NCBI GenBank assembly: GCA_004558865.1
Contig: SFCY01000017.1
Coordinates: forward strand, 1-24,788
Source of the DNA: Bacteroidales bacterium
GTDB taxonomy: Bacteria > Bacteroidota > Bacteroidia > Bacteroidales > Bacteroidaceae
DNA: 24,788 nucleotides
Reading direction: 5' to 3'
Position numbers and translations under genes: made by a program. This document shows, piece after piece, positions 1 to 7,007 of the stretch. The first letter of the stretch is position 1. Each line of letters starts with the position of its first letter. A model generated the notes under the pieces. It made no database searches, was not told where the DNA came from, and saw only the letters and a list, made by a program, of their open reading frames with translations.

Positions 1-77
1 CGGGTCAACCAACATTAAAAATAAGGCTTAAAGTAGTCAACCAAAAACGTTAAACTACAAAGGAAGCCAAAACGCTA

Positions 78-167
78 CAGTTGGGGCAGTTGTCGCACAG
101 TTGTGTGACAGCTGTTCTATTGTTGCGTGACGGTTGTTCTATTGTTGTGTGACAGTTGCCACACAAC
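78..167 (+). repeat. 22-bp tandem repeat array (4 units)
   Basis: Four consecutive 22-base units start at 78, 100, 122 and 144. The middle two read GTTGYGTGACRGYTGTTCTATT apart from small changes, and the first and fourth share CAGTTGYCRCACA. The last unit carries a perfect inverted repeat: GTTGTGTG (144-151), eight bases, then CACACAAC (160-167). The same TTGCGTGRCRGYTG core and 22-base period recur at 24440-24527 in the same orientation. Function unknown. It could be a protein-binding array or a dispersed intergenic repeat. Confidence 0.75.
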
Positions 168-513
168 ATGGATGTCCCACGCCTTTTGGTCGCCCCAAAG
201 TTACGGATTTTTCTTCATACGATTTCCTTTTTTAAGATTTTTTTTCTGTGGCTTACGGCATTGTGCGCTTAAGGGGACACTTACGTGGAAGATGCCAGCT
301 GGATGAAAAGAAACCATAGGGTTGATGAGATTTTACTGCTATGCCATGAGATATTGAATAAGGTTGCGGAATTAAGGTGTAGTTTTGGGGGATGGAAAAA
401 TTCATTCAAAAGAGGGTACAACAAACTGAACACCCTATTTGCGAAGTCGGGACATGCAGAGGGGCGGAGGCAAAAAATATCGGAAAGTGAGGGGTTATTC
501 CAATTAATATCGC

Positions 514-521
514 TATATTTG
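514..521 (+). promoter_or_regulatory. Candidate -7 box for folP
   Basis: TATATTTG fits the Bacteroidetes -7 consensus TAnnTTTG. No exact TTTG lies 19-21 bases upstream. The leader to the ATG at 599 would be about 70 bases. Confidence 0.45.
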
Positions 522-598
522 CAGGTTGTTACCCCCCAAGCGTCTTCCGCCGTGTACGACGGAGGGCAAGGAGGGGGACTTTGACGAAGACAAAACAA

Positions 599-1414
599 AT
601 GCAACTAACCATCAATGTACGCGGCAAGCTGTTGTCGCTTGCCCAACCCATCGTGATGGGCGTATTGAACTGTACGCCCGATTCGTTCTATGCCGAGAGC
701 CGCGTCCAAGGCGATGAAGCCATAGCGCGGCGCGCCCGCCAGATTGTGGACGAGGGCGCGCGAATCATCGACGTCGGCGGCTGCAGCACGCGCCCCGGCG
801 GCGACACCTGCGACGAACCCACGGAGATGGAGCGCGTGCGCCAGGCCCTGAGAGTGGTCCGCCAGCAGCTGCCCGACGCCGTGGTGTCGGTCGACACGTT
901 CCGCCCCAATGTGGCCCGCATGGCCGTGGAGGAGTTCGACGCCGACATCATCAACGACGTGAGCCAAGGCGCCGACCCCGACATGTTTCCCACCGTGGCG
1001 CAGCTGCGCCGTCCCTACATCTTCCAGTCGGTGGAGCCCACCCTGCAGGCCATCGCCAAGTCGATGGCCACGGCCGTGGAGAAGCTCCACGACTTGGGCC
1101 AGAACGACATCATCCTCGACCCGGGCTTCGGCTTCGGCAAGGACGTGGACCAGAACTACGCCGTGCTCAACGGACTTGACCGCCTCAAGGTGTTCGGGCT
1201 GCCCATCCTGATAGGCGTCAGCCGCAAGCGCATGATACACCAGCTGCTCGGCATCACCACGGAGGAGTCGCTCAACGGCACCACTGTGGTCAACACGCTG
1301 GCCTTGGCCAAGGGAGCCGACATCCTGCGCGTACACGACGTGAGGGCGGCCGTGGAGGCTTGCCGGATCTACACCAAGATGACGGAATCGGCTGTCTGCG
1401 GAGAGCCGGAATAG
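599..1414 (+). CDS. folP: Dihydropteroate synthase (FolP)
   Basis: Cytosolic enzyme of folate synthesis. It joins p-aminobenzoate to the pterin diphosphate to give dihydropteroate, and it is the sulfonamide target. The 271-residue product has the family landmarks in order: MGVLNCTPDSF (residues 20-30), GGCSTRPGG (60-68), an IINDVSQG segment, ILDPGFGFGKD with N and L downstream, IGVSRKR, NGTTVVNTLA and a terminal RVHDV. Two usually different positions are Cys here: V to C in the first loop and E to C in the second. I chose the ATG at 599, which begins MQLTINVRGKLLSL. A TTG at 581 is in frame, sits 4 bases after a GGAGGGGG stretch and would add six residues, so it remains possible. cdaA follows on the same strand after 203 bases. 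Confidence 0.95.
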   Translation: MQLTINVRGKLLSLAQPIVMGVLNCTPDSFYAESRVQGDEAIARRARQIVDEGARIIDVGGCSTRPGGDTCDEPTEMERVRQALRVVRQQLPDAVVSVDTFRPNVARMAVEEFDADIINDVSQGADPDMFPTVAQLRRPYIFQSVEPTLQAIAKSMATAVEKLHDLGQNDIILDPGFGFGKDVDQNYAVLNGLDRLKVFGLPILIGVSRKRMIHQLLGITTEESLNGTTVVNTLALAKGADILRVHDVRAAVEACRIYTKMTESAVCGEPE

Positions 1415-1617
1415 GCCAGGCCCTGCCCCCTGCCGAGGCGCCAAGCCACAAGACTTCCACAGCGGCCGCACCAAGGCTGGGCCTGAAAGCCGAGGTGGCC
1501 CACGCTGAGGGGTGCCGGAGGCGGACGGGGCTGCCCCTTACAGACTAAGAACATCGTAACCCAACCCGGGGGTGGGGCGCGCCCAACCTCCCGCTCCTTT
1601 ACAAGTAAGCAAACAGA

Positions 1618-2406
1618 ATGCCTTTCGAATTTGGAATCAAGGACATCATCGACATCGTACTTGTCGCCCTGATGCTCTTCTACATCTACCGGCTGATGAA
1701 GGAGAGCCGCTCGCTCAACGTCTTCATCGGCATCATGGTGTTTGTCCTCGTGTGGCTCTTCGTGAGCCAAGTGTTGGAGATGCGGCTCTTGGGAGCCATC
1801 ATGGACAAGTTGGTGTCGGTGGGTGTCATCGGCCTGATTGTCCTCTTCCAGGAGGAGATACGCAAGTTCCTCTATTCGCTCGGCGCCCACCAGCGGCTGC
1901 GCGGTGTGATGAGGTTCTTCAGCAGCTCGCGCGGCAAGGGCTCACAGGCCAACCACGAGAACATCCTGGCCGTGACCACCGCCTGCATGCACATGTCGCG
2001 GGGGCGCGTGGGTGCGCTGATCGTGATAGAGCGCAGCATCCCCCTCGACGAGGTCATCGACACGGGAAGCGCGGGACAGCTGATCGACGGTGTCGTCAGC
2101 TACCGTCTCATCGAGAACCTCTTCTTCAAGAACTCGCCCCTCCACGATGGGGCCATGGTCATCAGCAAGCACCGCATCAAGGCCGCGGGCTGCGTGCTGC
2201 CCGTCTCCCACGACGACAAGATCCCCAAGGAGCTGGGCCTCCGCCACCGTGCCGCCTTAGGCATCTCGCAGCAGAGCGACGCCGTGGCCATCGTCGTGTC
2301 GGAGGAGACGGGCAACATCAGCGTGGCCATCAAGGGCCAGCTCCACCTCCGCCTCTCGGCCGAAGAGTTGGAGAGCCTGCTCACCAAGGAGATGGCCGAA
2401 ATCTGA
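1618..2406 (+). CDS. cdaA: Diadenylate cyclase CdaA (membrane DAC protein)
   Basis: Makes cyclic di-AMP from two ATP; in this family the product signals in cell-wall and potassium homeostasis. The 262-residue protein has hydrophobic helices in the first ~75 residues (about 10-27, 34-52 and 62-77). The DAC domain follows, with its two signature motifs DGA (177-179, in SPLHDGAMV) and RHRAA (209-213), both intact, so it should be active. Length and layout match CdaA/DacA rather than DisA. It lies downstream of folP; folP next to a diadenylate cyclase gene is, as I recall, a common Bacteroidales arrangement. No own -7 box was seen in the 203-base gap, which suggests readthrough from folP. No CdaR or GlmM gene is nearby, unlike in Firmicutes. 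Confidence 0.95.
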   Translation: MPFEFGIKDIIDIVLVALMLFYIYRLMKESRSLNVFIGIMVFVLVWLFVSQVLEMRLLGAIMDKLVSVGVIGLIVLFQEEIRKFLYSLGAHQRLRGVMRFFSSSRGKGSQANHENILAVTTACMHMSRGRVGALIVIERSIPLDEVIDTGSAGQLIDGVVSYRLIENLFFKNSPLHDGAMVISKHRIKAAGCVLPVSHDDKIPKELGLRHRAALGISQQSDAVAIVVSEETGNISVAIKGQLHLRLSAEELESLLTKEMAEI

Positions 2407-2467
2407 CGGACAACGGATTTTTATATTATTTTATTTTCCCACGGGCGCGATTACCGATTAATTTTAG

Positions 2468-2475
2468 TAACTTTG
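2468..2475 (+). promoter_or_regulatory. Candidate -7 box for pta
   Basis: TAACTTTG is an exact match to TAnnTTTG in an AT-rich island right after cdaA. The -33 element is weak; only a T-rich run at 2434-2437 is near. The leader to pta would be about 97 bases. Confidence 0.5.
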
Positions 2476-2578
2476 CGCAATACAGGAAAAGGAACCGAAA
2501 AGGGCGCGGCCATCCCCGCCCCGCCCACAACTATAGGATATTCACTAAGAAACATATCATCAACAACTATTCATAGCT

Positions 2579-3628
2579 ATGAGTTTATTACAGCAAATCG
2601 TTGCGCGCGCCAAAGCAGACAAGCAGCGCATCGTGCTCCCCGAAGCAGAGGAGGAGCGTACTCTGAAGGCTGCCGACCGCGCCTTGGCCGACGACCTTGC
2701 GGACATTATTCTCATTGGTAATCCCGCCCACATCAAGAAGTTGGCCGACGAGTGGGGACTGACCCACATCGACAAGGCCACCATCGTGGATCCGCTCAAC
2801 AATCCCAAGAGCGAGGCCTACGCCGCCGCATTGGCCGAGCTCCGCAAGAAGAAGGGCATGACCATCGACCAAGCCCGCGACTTGGTGACGAAGAACAACC
2901 TCTACCTGGGCTGCATGATTATCAAGATGGGAGAGGCCGACGGCCAAATCTCGGGTGCCCTCAGCACCACGGGCGAGACCCTGCGCCCCGCCTTGCAGAT
3001 CATCAAGTGCGCTCCCGGCATCAGCTGCGTCAGCGGCGCCATGCTGCTCATTTCCGAGCACAAGGAGTATGGCGAGGACGGCGTGGTGGTGATGAGCGAC
3101 GTGGCCGTGACCCCGAACCCCACCGCCGACCAGCTGGCACAGTTTGCCTACTGCACGGCCGAGACCGCCAAGGCCGTGGCCGGAGTCAAGCTGCCCATCG
3201 TGGCCATGCTGAGCTACTCCACCAAGGGATCCGCCAAGGACGCCATCGACAAGGCCACGGGCAAGAGCGTCTACGTCATCGACAAGGTGGTTGACGCCAC
3301 GAAGCTCGCCAAGGAGCGCTATCCGGAGCTTCACGTCGACGGCGAGATGCAGGCCGACGCCGCCCTCGTGCCGGCCGTGGCCCACAAGAAGGCTCCGCAG
3401 AGCAATGTGGCCGGAAGGGCCAACGTGCTCATCGTCCCCAACTTGGAGGTGGGCAACATCGGCTACAAGCTCGTCCAGCGCTTGGGTGGCGCACAGGCCA
3501 TCGGCCCCATCCTGCAGGGCATCGCCCGCCCGGTGAACGACCTCAGCCGCGGCTGCTCCGTGGACGACATCTATTATATGGTGGCCATCACCGCCTGCCA
3601 GGCTCAAGACGCCAAAAAGAACGCATAG
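2579..3628 (+). CDS. pta: Phosphate acetyltransferase (Pta)
   Basis: Cytosolic enzyme that converts acetyl-CoA and phosphate to acetyl phosphate and CoA, the first step of acetate formation. The 349-residue protein is a single PTA/PTB domain without the N-terminal P-loop and DRTGG region of the long enterobacterial form. Recognisable stretches are RIVLPEAEEERTLKAA near the N-terminus, ADGQISGALSTTGETLRPAL, MSDVAVTPNPTADQLA, MLSYSTKGSA, VDGEMQADAALVP and GRANVLIVPNLEVGNIGYK. The partner kinase gene ackA follows on the same strand, 257 bases on. The intervening space is filled almost wholly by hairpin repeats. The first repeat begins on the last base of the pta stop codon. Confidence 0.97.
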   Translation: MSLLQQIVARAKADKQRIVLPEAEEERTLKAADRALADDLADIILIGNPAHIKKLADEWGLTHIDKATIVDPLNNPKSEAYAAALAELRKKKGMTIDQARDLVTKNNLYLGCMIIKMGEADGQISGALSTTGETLRPALQIIKCAPGISCVSGAMLLISEHKEYGEDGVVVMSDVAVTPNPTADQLAQFAYCTAETAKAVAGVKLPIVAMLSYSTKGSAKDAIDKATGKSVYVIDKVVDATKLAKERYPELHVDGEMQADAALVPAVAHKKAPQSNVAGRANVLIVPNLEVGNIGYKLVQRLGGAQAIGPILQGIARPVNDLSRGCSVDDIYYMVAITACQAQDAKKNA

Positions 3629-3848
3629 TAGGAGGTGCGGCGTCCCGCCGCACAATGGCACTTAGGAGGTGCGGCGTCCCGCCGCACAATGATTGGCAGA
3701 CGACCCTGTTCAGCGAGACGCTGAACCTCCTACTGTTCAGCAAGACGCTGAACCTCCTACCGTTCAGTGAGGACGCTGAACCTCCTACTGTTCAGCGAGG
3801 ACGCTGAACCTCCTACGACCCTGCTCAGCGAGACGCTGAACCTCCTAC
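3628..3848. repeat. Cluster of seven REP-like hairpins between pta and ackA
   Basis: Seven 26-27-base units, each a short head plus a hairpin. Two point right (3628-3653, 3662-3687): GTAGGAG or TTAGGAG, then GTGCGGCG-TCC-CGCCGCAC. Five point left (3708-3733, 3735-3760, 3762-3788, 3790-3816, 3823-3848): GTTCAGCG-AGA-CGCTGAAC or close variants, then CTCCTAC, the reverse complement of GTAGGAG. Aligned head to head, the two versions differ in the stem at base pairs that change together (G-C to T-A and G-C to A-T). A GTAG head before a hairpin is the signature of REP elements moved by RAYT (TnpA-REP) transposases. No such gene is in the window. On the pta-ackA transcript these hairpins could stabilise the pta part or weaken readthrough. 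Confidence 0.85.
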
Positions 3849-3885
3849 ATAAACATTATTCATCAAAACGACAAAACAGACATTT

Positions 3886-5091
3886 ATGAAAGTACTGGTA
3901 CTGAACTGTGGAAGTTCATCCATCAAATACAAGCTTTACGACATGGCCGACGAGAGCGTTCTCGCACAGGGCGGCGTGGAGCGCATCGGAATCGACGGCG
4001 CATTCATCAAGGTGAAGCTCAACAACGGCGAGAAGAAGCAGATCATGGCCGACCTGCCCACCCACAAGGAAGGCGTGGCCTTGGTGTTCAAGGTGCTTCT
4101 CGACCCCGAGATTGGCGCCATCAAGAGCCTCGACGAGATCGACGCTGTGGGCCACCGCATCGTGCAGGGAGGCGACCTCTTCGAGAAGAGCTGCATCGTG
4201 ACTCCCGAAGTGGAGAAGGGCATTGAGAGCCTCATCGACCTCGCCCCCGTCCACAATGCCGGCCACCTGCGCGGCATCCGCGCCGTGGATGCCTTGATGC
4301 CCAACGTGCCTCAGGTGACGGTGTTCGACAACGCCTTCCACAGCACCATGCCTCCCTACGCCTACCTCTACGCCGTGCCTTACGAGCTGTACAAGAAGTA
4401 CCACGTGCGCCGCTACGGCTTCCACGGCACCAGCCACCGCTATGTCTCACAGCGCGCCTGCGAGTTCCTGGGCGTCGACATCAAGACGCAGAAGATCATC
4501 ACTTGCCACATCGGCAACGGAGCCAGCGTGGCCGCCGTGAAGTATGGCAAGGTGATCGACACCTCCATGGGCCTCACGCCCTTGGCCGGACTGATGATGG
4601 GCTCGCGCTCGGGCGACATCGACCCCAGCGCCGTGACCTACATCATGGACAAGCTGCACAAGACTCCGCAGGAGATGGCCGAATACCTCAACAAGGAGTG
4701 CGGTGTGCTGGGCATCACAGGCATGTCGTCTGACATGCGCGACATCGAGAACGCCGACAACGAGGGCAACGAAATGGCCCATCTGGCTCTGGAGATGTAC
4801 AACTACCGCATCAAGAAGTACATCGGTGCTTACGCCGCCGCCATGAACGGTGTCGACATCATCGTGTTCACCGCCGGTGTGGGCGAGAACCAGGAGGGCG
4901 TGCGCTGGGACTCCACGCAAGGTTTGGACTATCTCGGTGTGAAGATGGACCGCGAGCGCAACCACTGCCGCTCGGTGGAGCGTGTGCTCTCAGCCGACGA
5001 CAGCAAGGTGAAGGTGGTGATGATTCCCACCGACGAGGAGATTGTCATCGCCCGCGACACCGTGGAGCTGGTCTCGCAGCTGAAGAAATGA
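3886..5091 (+). CDS. ackA: Acetate kinase (AckA)
   Basis: Converts acetyl phosphate and ADP to acetate and ATP, completing the Pta-AckA pathway. The 401-residue length is usual for the family. Visible motifs are MKVLVLNCGSSSIKYKLYD at the N-terminus (ASKHA phosphate-binding loop), VGHRIVQGG, VFDNAFHSTMPPYAYLYAVP, RRYGFHGTSHRYVS, CHIGNGASVAAV, DTSMGLTPLAGLMMGSRSGD, FTAGVGENQEGVR and a final IPTDEEIVIARDT. No Bacteroidetes -7 box is apparent in the 37 bases between the last hairpin and the ATG, so it is probably co-transcribed with pta through the REP-like cluster. A strong intrinsic terminator follows at 5155-5196. Confidence 0.97.
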   Translation: MKVLVLNCGSSSIKYKLYDMADESVLAQGGVERIGIDGAFIKVKLNNGEKKQIMADLPTHKEGVALVFKVLLDPEIGAIKSLDEIDAVGHRIVQGGDLFEKSCIVTPEVEKGIESLIDLAPVHNAGHLRGIRAVDALMPNVPQVTVFDNAFHSTMPPYAYLYAVPYELYKKYHVRRYGFHGTSHRYVSQRACEFLGVDIKTQKIITCHIGNGASVAAVKYGKVIDTSMGLTPLAGLMMGSRSGDIDPSAVTYIMDKLHKTPQEMAEYLNKECGVLGITGMSSDMRDIENADNEGNEMAHLALEMYNYRIKKYIGAYAAAMNGVDIIVFTAGVGENQEGVRWDSTQGLDYLGVKMDRERNHCRSVERVLSADDSKVKVVMIPTDEEIVIARDTVELVSQLKK

Positions 5092-5154
5092 CATAGCCGG
5101 AAAGGCCGACTCCAGCCGCCTTTTGGCACGCCGGAGCTGCGCCATCCTGCAAGC

Positions 5155-5196
5155 AAAGGGCCAGACTCGCCACCATGAGGCTGGCCCTTTTCTTTT
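5155..5196 (+). terminator. Intrinsic terminator after ackA
   Basis: AAAGGGCCAG (5155-5164) pairs perfectly with CTGGCCCTTT (5181-5190), and a T-rich run (TCTTTT) follows directly. The loop is 16 bases. It lies 64 bases after the ackA stop, so it ends the pta-ackA transcript. Confidence 0.85.
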
Positions 5197-5325
5197 GCTC
5201 GCGCACCATACAAACTACTCGCGCTGCCCAATGGGGCATGAAGGGGAAGCCCAATGGGCAAGCCCGCAGCAGGGACGCAGACTACCCCGCGGCGGGAACA
5301 CCCTGCCCTCCATGCGAGGCTAAAT

Positions 5326-6660
5326 ATGAACCATGAATTGAAAACAGCCATGATCAATCTCTTATTCAGCATTAGCGTCATAGTCTCCATACTCTCGTTC
5401 GGCGCGGTGCCCGACGGGACAACCGACAATGCCGCCGCCATCAACAAGGCCATCGAATTCTGCCACAAAAAGGGAAGGGGAATCGTGGTGGTGCCGGCCG
5501 GAGAGTTCGCCACCGGAAGCATCTATCTCCGCAGTGGAGTGACACTGCGGCTGGATGAGGGCGCCACCCTCAAGGGCGTGCAGGACCTGAGGGCATACAC
5601 ACCGCTGCGCACCACGGCCGACCTCAGCCGCTACGACTCAGGGTTGGGAACGGCGAATGCCAACTCGGCATCGGACAGTATATGGTCGCTCGCCCTCATC
5701 CACATTGAGGACGCGGCGAATGTGGCCATCATAGGGCGCGGCACCATCGATGGTGGCCATCTCTTGAACCCTCTCGGAGAGGAGCGCCAGCGCGGCCCGC
5801 ACGCCATCCTCATCGCCAATGCGTATCAAGTGAGCCTGAAGGGAATATCCATCAAGCGCGCCGCCAACTACGCCATCCTCGCCTACTCCATCGACAAGGC
5901 CATCTTCAGCGGGCTCAACATAGAGGAGGGGTGGGACGGCATCCACATCCGCGGTGGACGCCACGTGATCATCAGCGACTGTCGGCTTGCCACAGGCGAC
6001 GATGCCATTGCGGGCGGCTACTGGGACCGGATGGTCATCAGCCGCTGCGACATCAACTCGTCGTGCAACGGCATAAGGATGATACAGCCCTCCACGCGGC
6101 TCAAGGTGAAGCGCTGCCGCTTCCATGGTCCCGGCCGGTTTCCCCACCGCACGTCGGGCAAGACGGCCAGCGACGCCGCCATCAGCCTGGAGCCGGGCGG
6201 ATGGGGACCCGCCCCTGGCCGCATGGACCACATCCTGCTCAAGGACCTCTACGTGGAGACCATGCTCACGCCGCTGTCGGTGACGTTGAGCGACGACAAC
6301 AGCCTTGGGCGGCTGCGCGTGGAGAACCTCACCGCCCGCGACATCACGCGCATGGCGCTCTCGGTGAAGAGCTGGGGCAGGGCGCGCGCCGAACGCGTGG
6401 CAATCAGCCATGCCGACCTACAGTTCCGCGGCAACGACGACCCCATGCTTCCCAAATGGTTCGACTCCCACACCACCGACCAATGGCCCGTGTTCCCAAG
6501 CTACGGCCTCTATTTCCGCAATGTTGACCGCGTGGAGCTTCGCGATGTGCGCACCTCCTTCACGGGCAGGGACTACCGCCAGGCCATGGCCACCGAGCAT
6601 GTGGGCAAGATAAGGAAAAAGGACGTGGGAGAGGCGCCCCCCTCCCCCACAGTGCCTTGA
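5326..6660 (+). CDS. GH28-like right-handed beta-helix protein (polygalacturonase-related)
   Basis: Probably acts on pectin-type polysaccharide outside the cytoplasm. From the ATG at 5326 the protein has 444 residues: a short hydrophobic N-terminus (about 9-24), then SFGAVPDGTTDNAAAINKAI (24-43), the usual opening of pectin-lyase-fold GH28 proteins. The helix core has a GWDGI segment (D204) where GH28 has its N-x-D motif, and TGDDAIA (D225, D226) matching the conserved DD pair. The next GH28 motif, G-H-G, appears here as C-N-G (247-249), so the conserved His seems replaced by Asn. Activity or specificity may therefore differ from true polygalacturonases. An upstream in-frame start at 5254 would add 24 residues with no family support; the ATG at 5350 would also leave a hydrophobic leader. 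It stands alone between the ackA terminator and a 347-base gap. Confidence 0.8.
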   Translation: MNHELKTAMINLLFSISVIVSILSFGAVPDGTTDNAAAINKAIEFCHKKGRGIVVVPAGEFATGSIYLRSGVTLRLDEGATLKGVQDLRAYTPLRTTADLSRYDSGLGTANANSASDSIWSLALIHIEDAANVAIIGRGTIDGGHLLNPLGEERQRGPHAILIANAYQVSLKGISIKRAANYAILAYSIDKAIFSGLNIEEGWDGIHIRGGRHVIISDCRLATGDDAIAGGYWDRMVISRCDINSSCNGIRMIQPSTRLKVKRCRFHGPGRFPHRTSGKTASDAAISLEPGGWGPAPGRMDHILLKDLYVETMLTPLSVTLSDDNSLGRLRVENLTARDITRMALSVKSWGRARAERVAISHADLQFRGNDDPMLPKWFDSHTTDQWPVFPSYGLYFRNVDRVELRDVRTSFTGRDYRQAMATEHVGKIRKKDVGEAPPSPTVP

Positions 6661-7007
6661 CGCCCATGTGGCTCATCGACCCACAGCCTGACCATGGCAG
6701 GGAAAGGCCCATTGAACGGCAAACGGAAGCCAGCCACACCCCACCGCAAGACGGCATGGCTGGAGCCGAGGTGCCGATTCCACAGCGGGAAAAACGCCAC
6801 TTTGCGTTAAAAACATGTTAAACAACGCGCAAAGAGAGACAAATATAAATAAATTTGTCTAAATTTGCCAACAATTATATATTGAGAAGAATACGAGCCA
6901 GCTCCTCGCCACCTTGACTCCCGTCTCATACAAAAGTATGGATTCGTCATAAAGACTGGTAGACGGAGCTTTGACAACCAACAAACCGACAACTAAAAGG
7001 CATGCTT
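6661..7007. other. Intergenic region before the secreted-protein pair
   Basis: No gene. It holds an inverted repeat CTTTGCG/CGCAAAG (6800-6806 and 6828-6834), an AT-rich island with two -7-like boxes (6850-6867), and a nested hairpin in the probable leader: CTCCCGTCT (6918-6926) with AGACGGAG (6961-6968) enclosing CATAC-aaaa-GTATG (6927-6940). Nothing matches a riboswitch I know. Confidence 0.55.
6850..6867 (+). promoter_or_regulatory. Tandem candidate -7 boxes
   Basis: TAAATTTG occurs twice, at 6850-6857 and 6860-6867, ten bases apart. Both match TAnnTTTG, but no TTTG is correctly spaced upstream of either. Either could start transcription of the Omp28-like gene, with a leader of about 130 bases. 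Confidence 0.4.

Larger units (their letters stand above)
1..580. other. Non-coding region upstream of folP
   Basis: This stretch is clearly lower in GC than the genes that follow. It contains a 22-bp repeat array (78-167), a possible leftward -7 box (TAACTTTG on the minus strand, 196-203, without a clear TTTG partner) that could serve a gene left of the window, and the folP -7 box (514-521). Opposed reading frames of about 100 codons exist near 281-604, but neither resembles a family I know. Neither has a convincing ribosome binding site, and both run across the folP promoter, so I do not call them genes. Confidence 0.6.

Noticed and set aside
78..167. CRISPR or iteron plasmid origin
   Set aside because: The 22-base units are contiguous with no spacers, and no replication initiator gene is near; the surroundings are housekeeping genes.
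285..584. 99-codon plus-strand frame before folP (and an opposed frame 281-604)
   Set aside because: No recognisable family and no ribosome binding site; both run through the folP promoter, and each is the shadow of the other. Kept only as a remote possibility.
605..1474. 289-codon minus-strand frame opposite folP
   Set aside because: Antisense frame caused by high GC at third positions; its His/Val/Leu-rich translation looks like no real protein, while folP motifs are clear.
3628..3848. CRISPR array
   Set aside because: Units are hairpins in both orientations separated by 1-20 bases, with no unique spacers of constant length and no cas genes.
6918..6968. Riboswitch in the leader of the Omp28-like gene
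   Set aside because: The nested hairpin is short and matches no riboswitch core I know; kept as an unexplained leader structure only.
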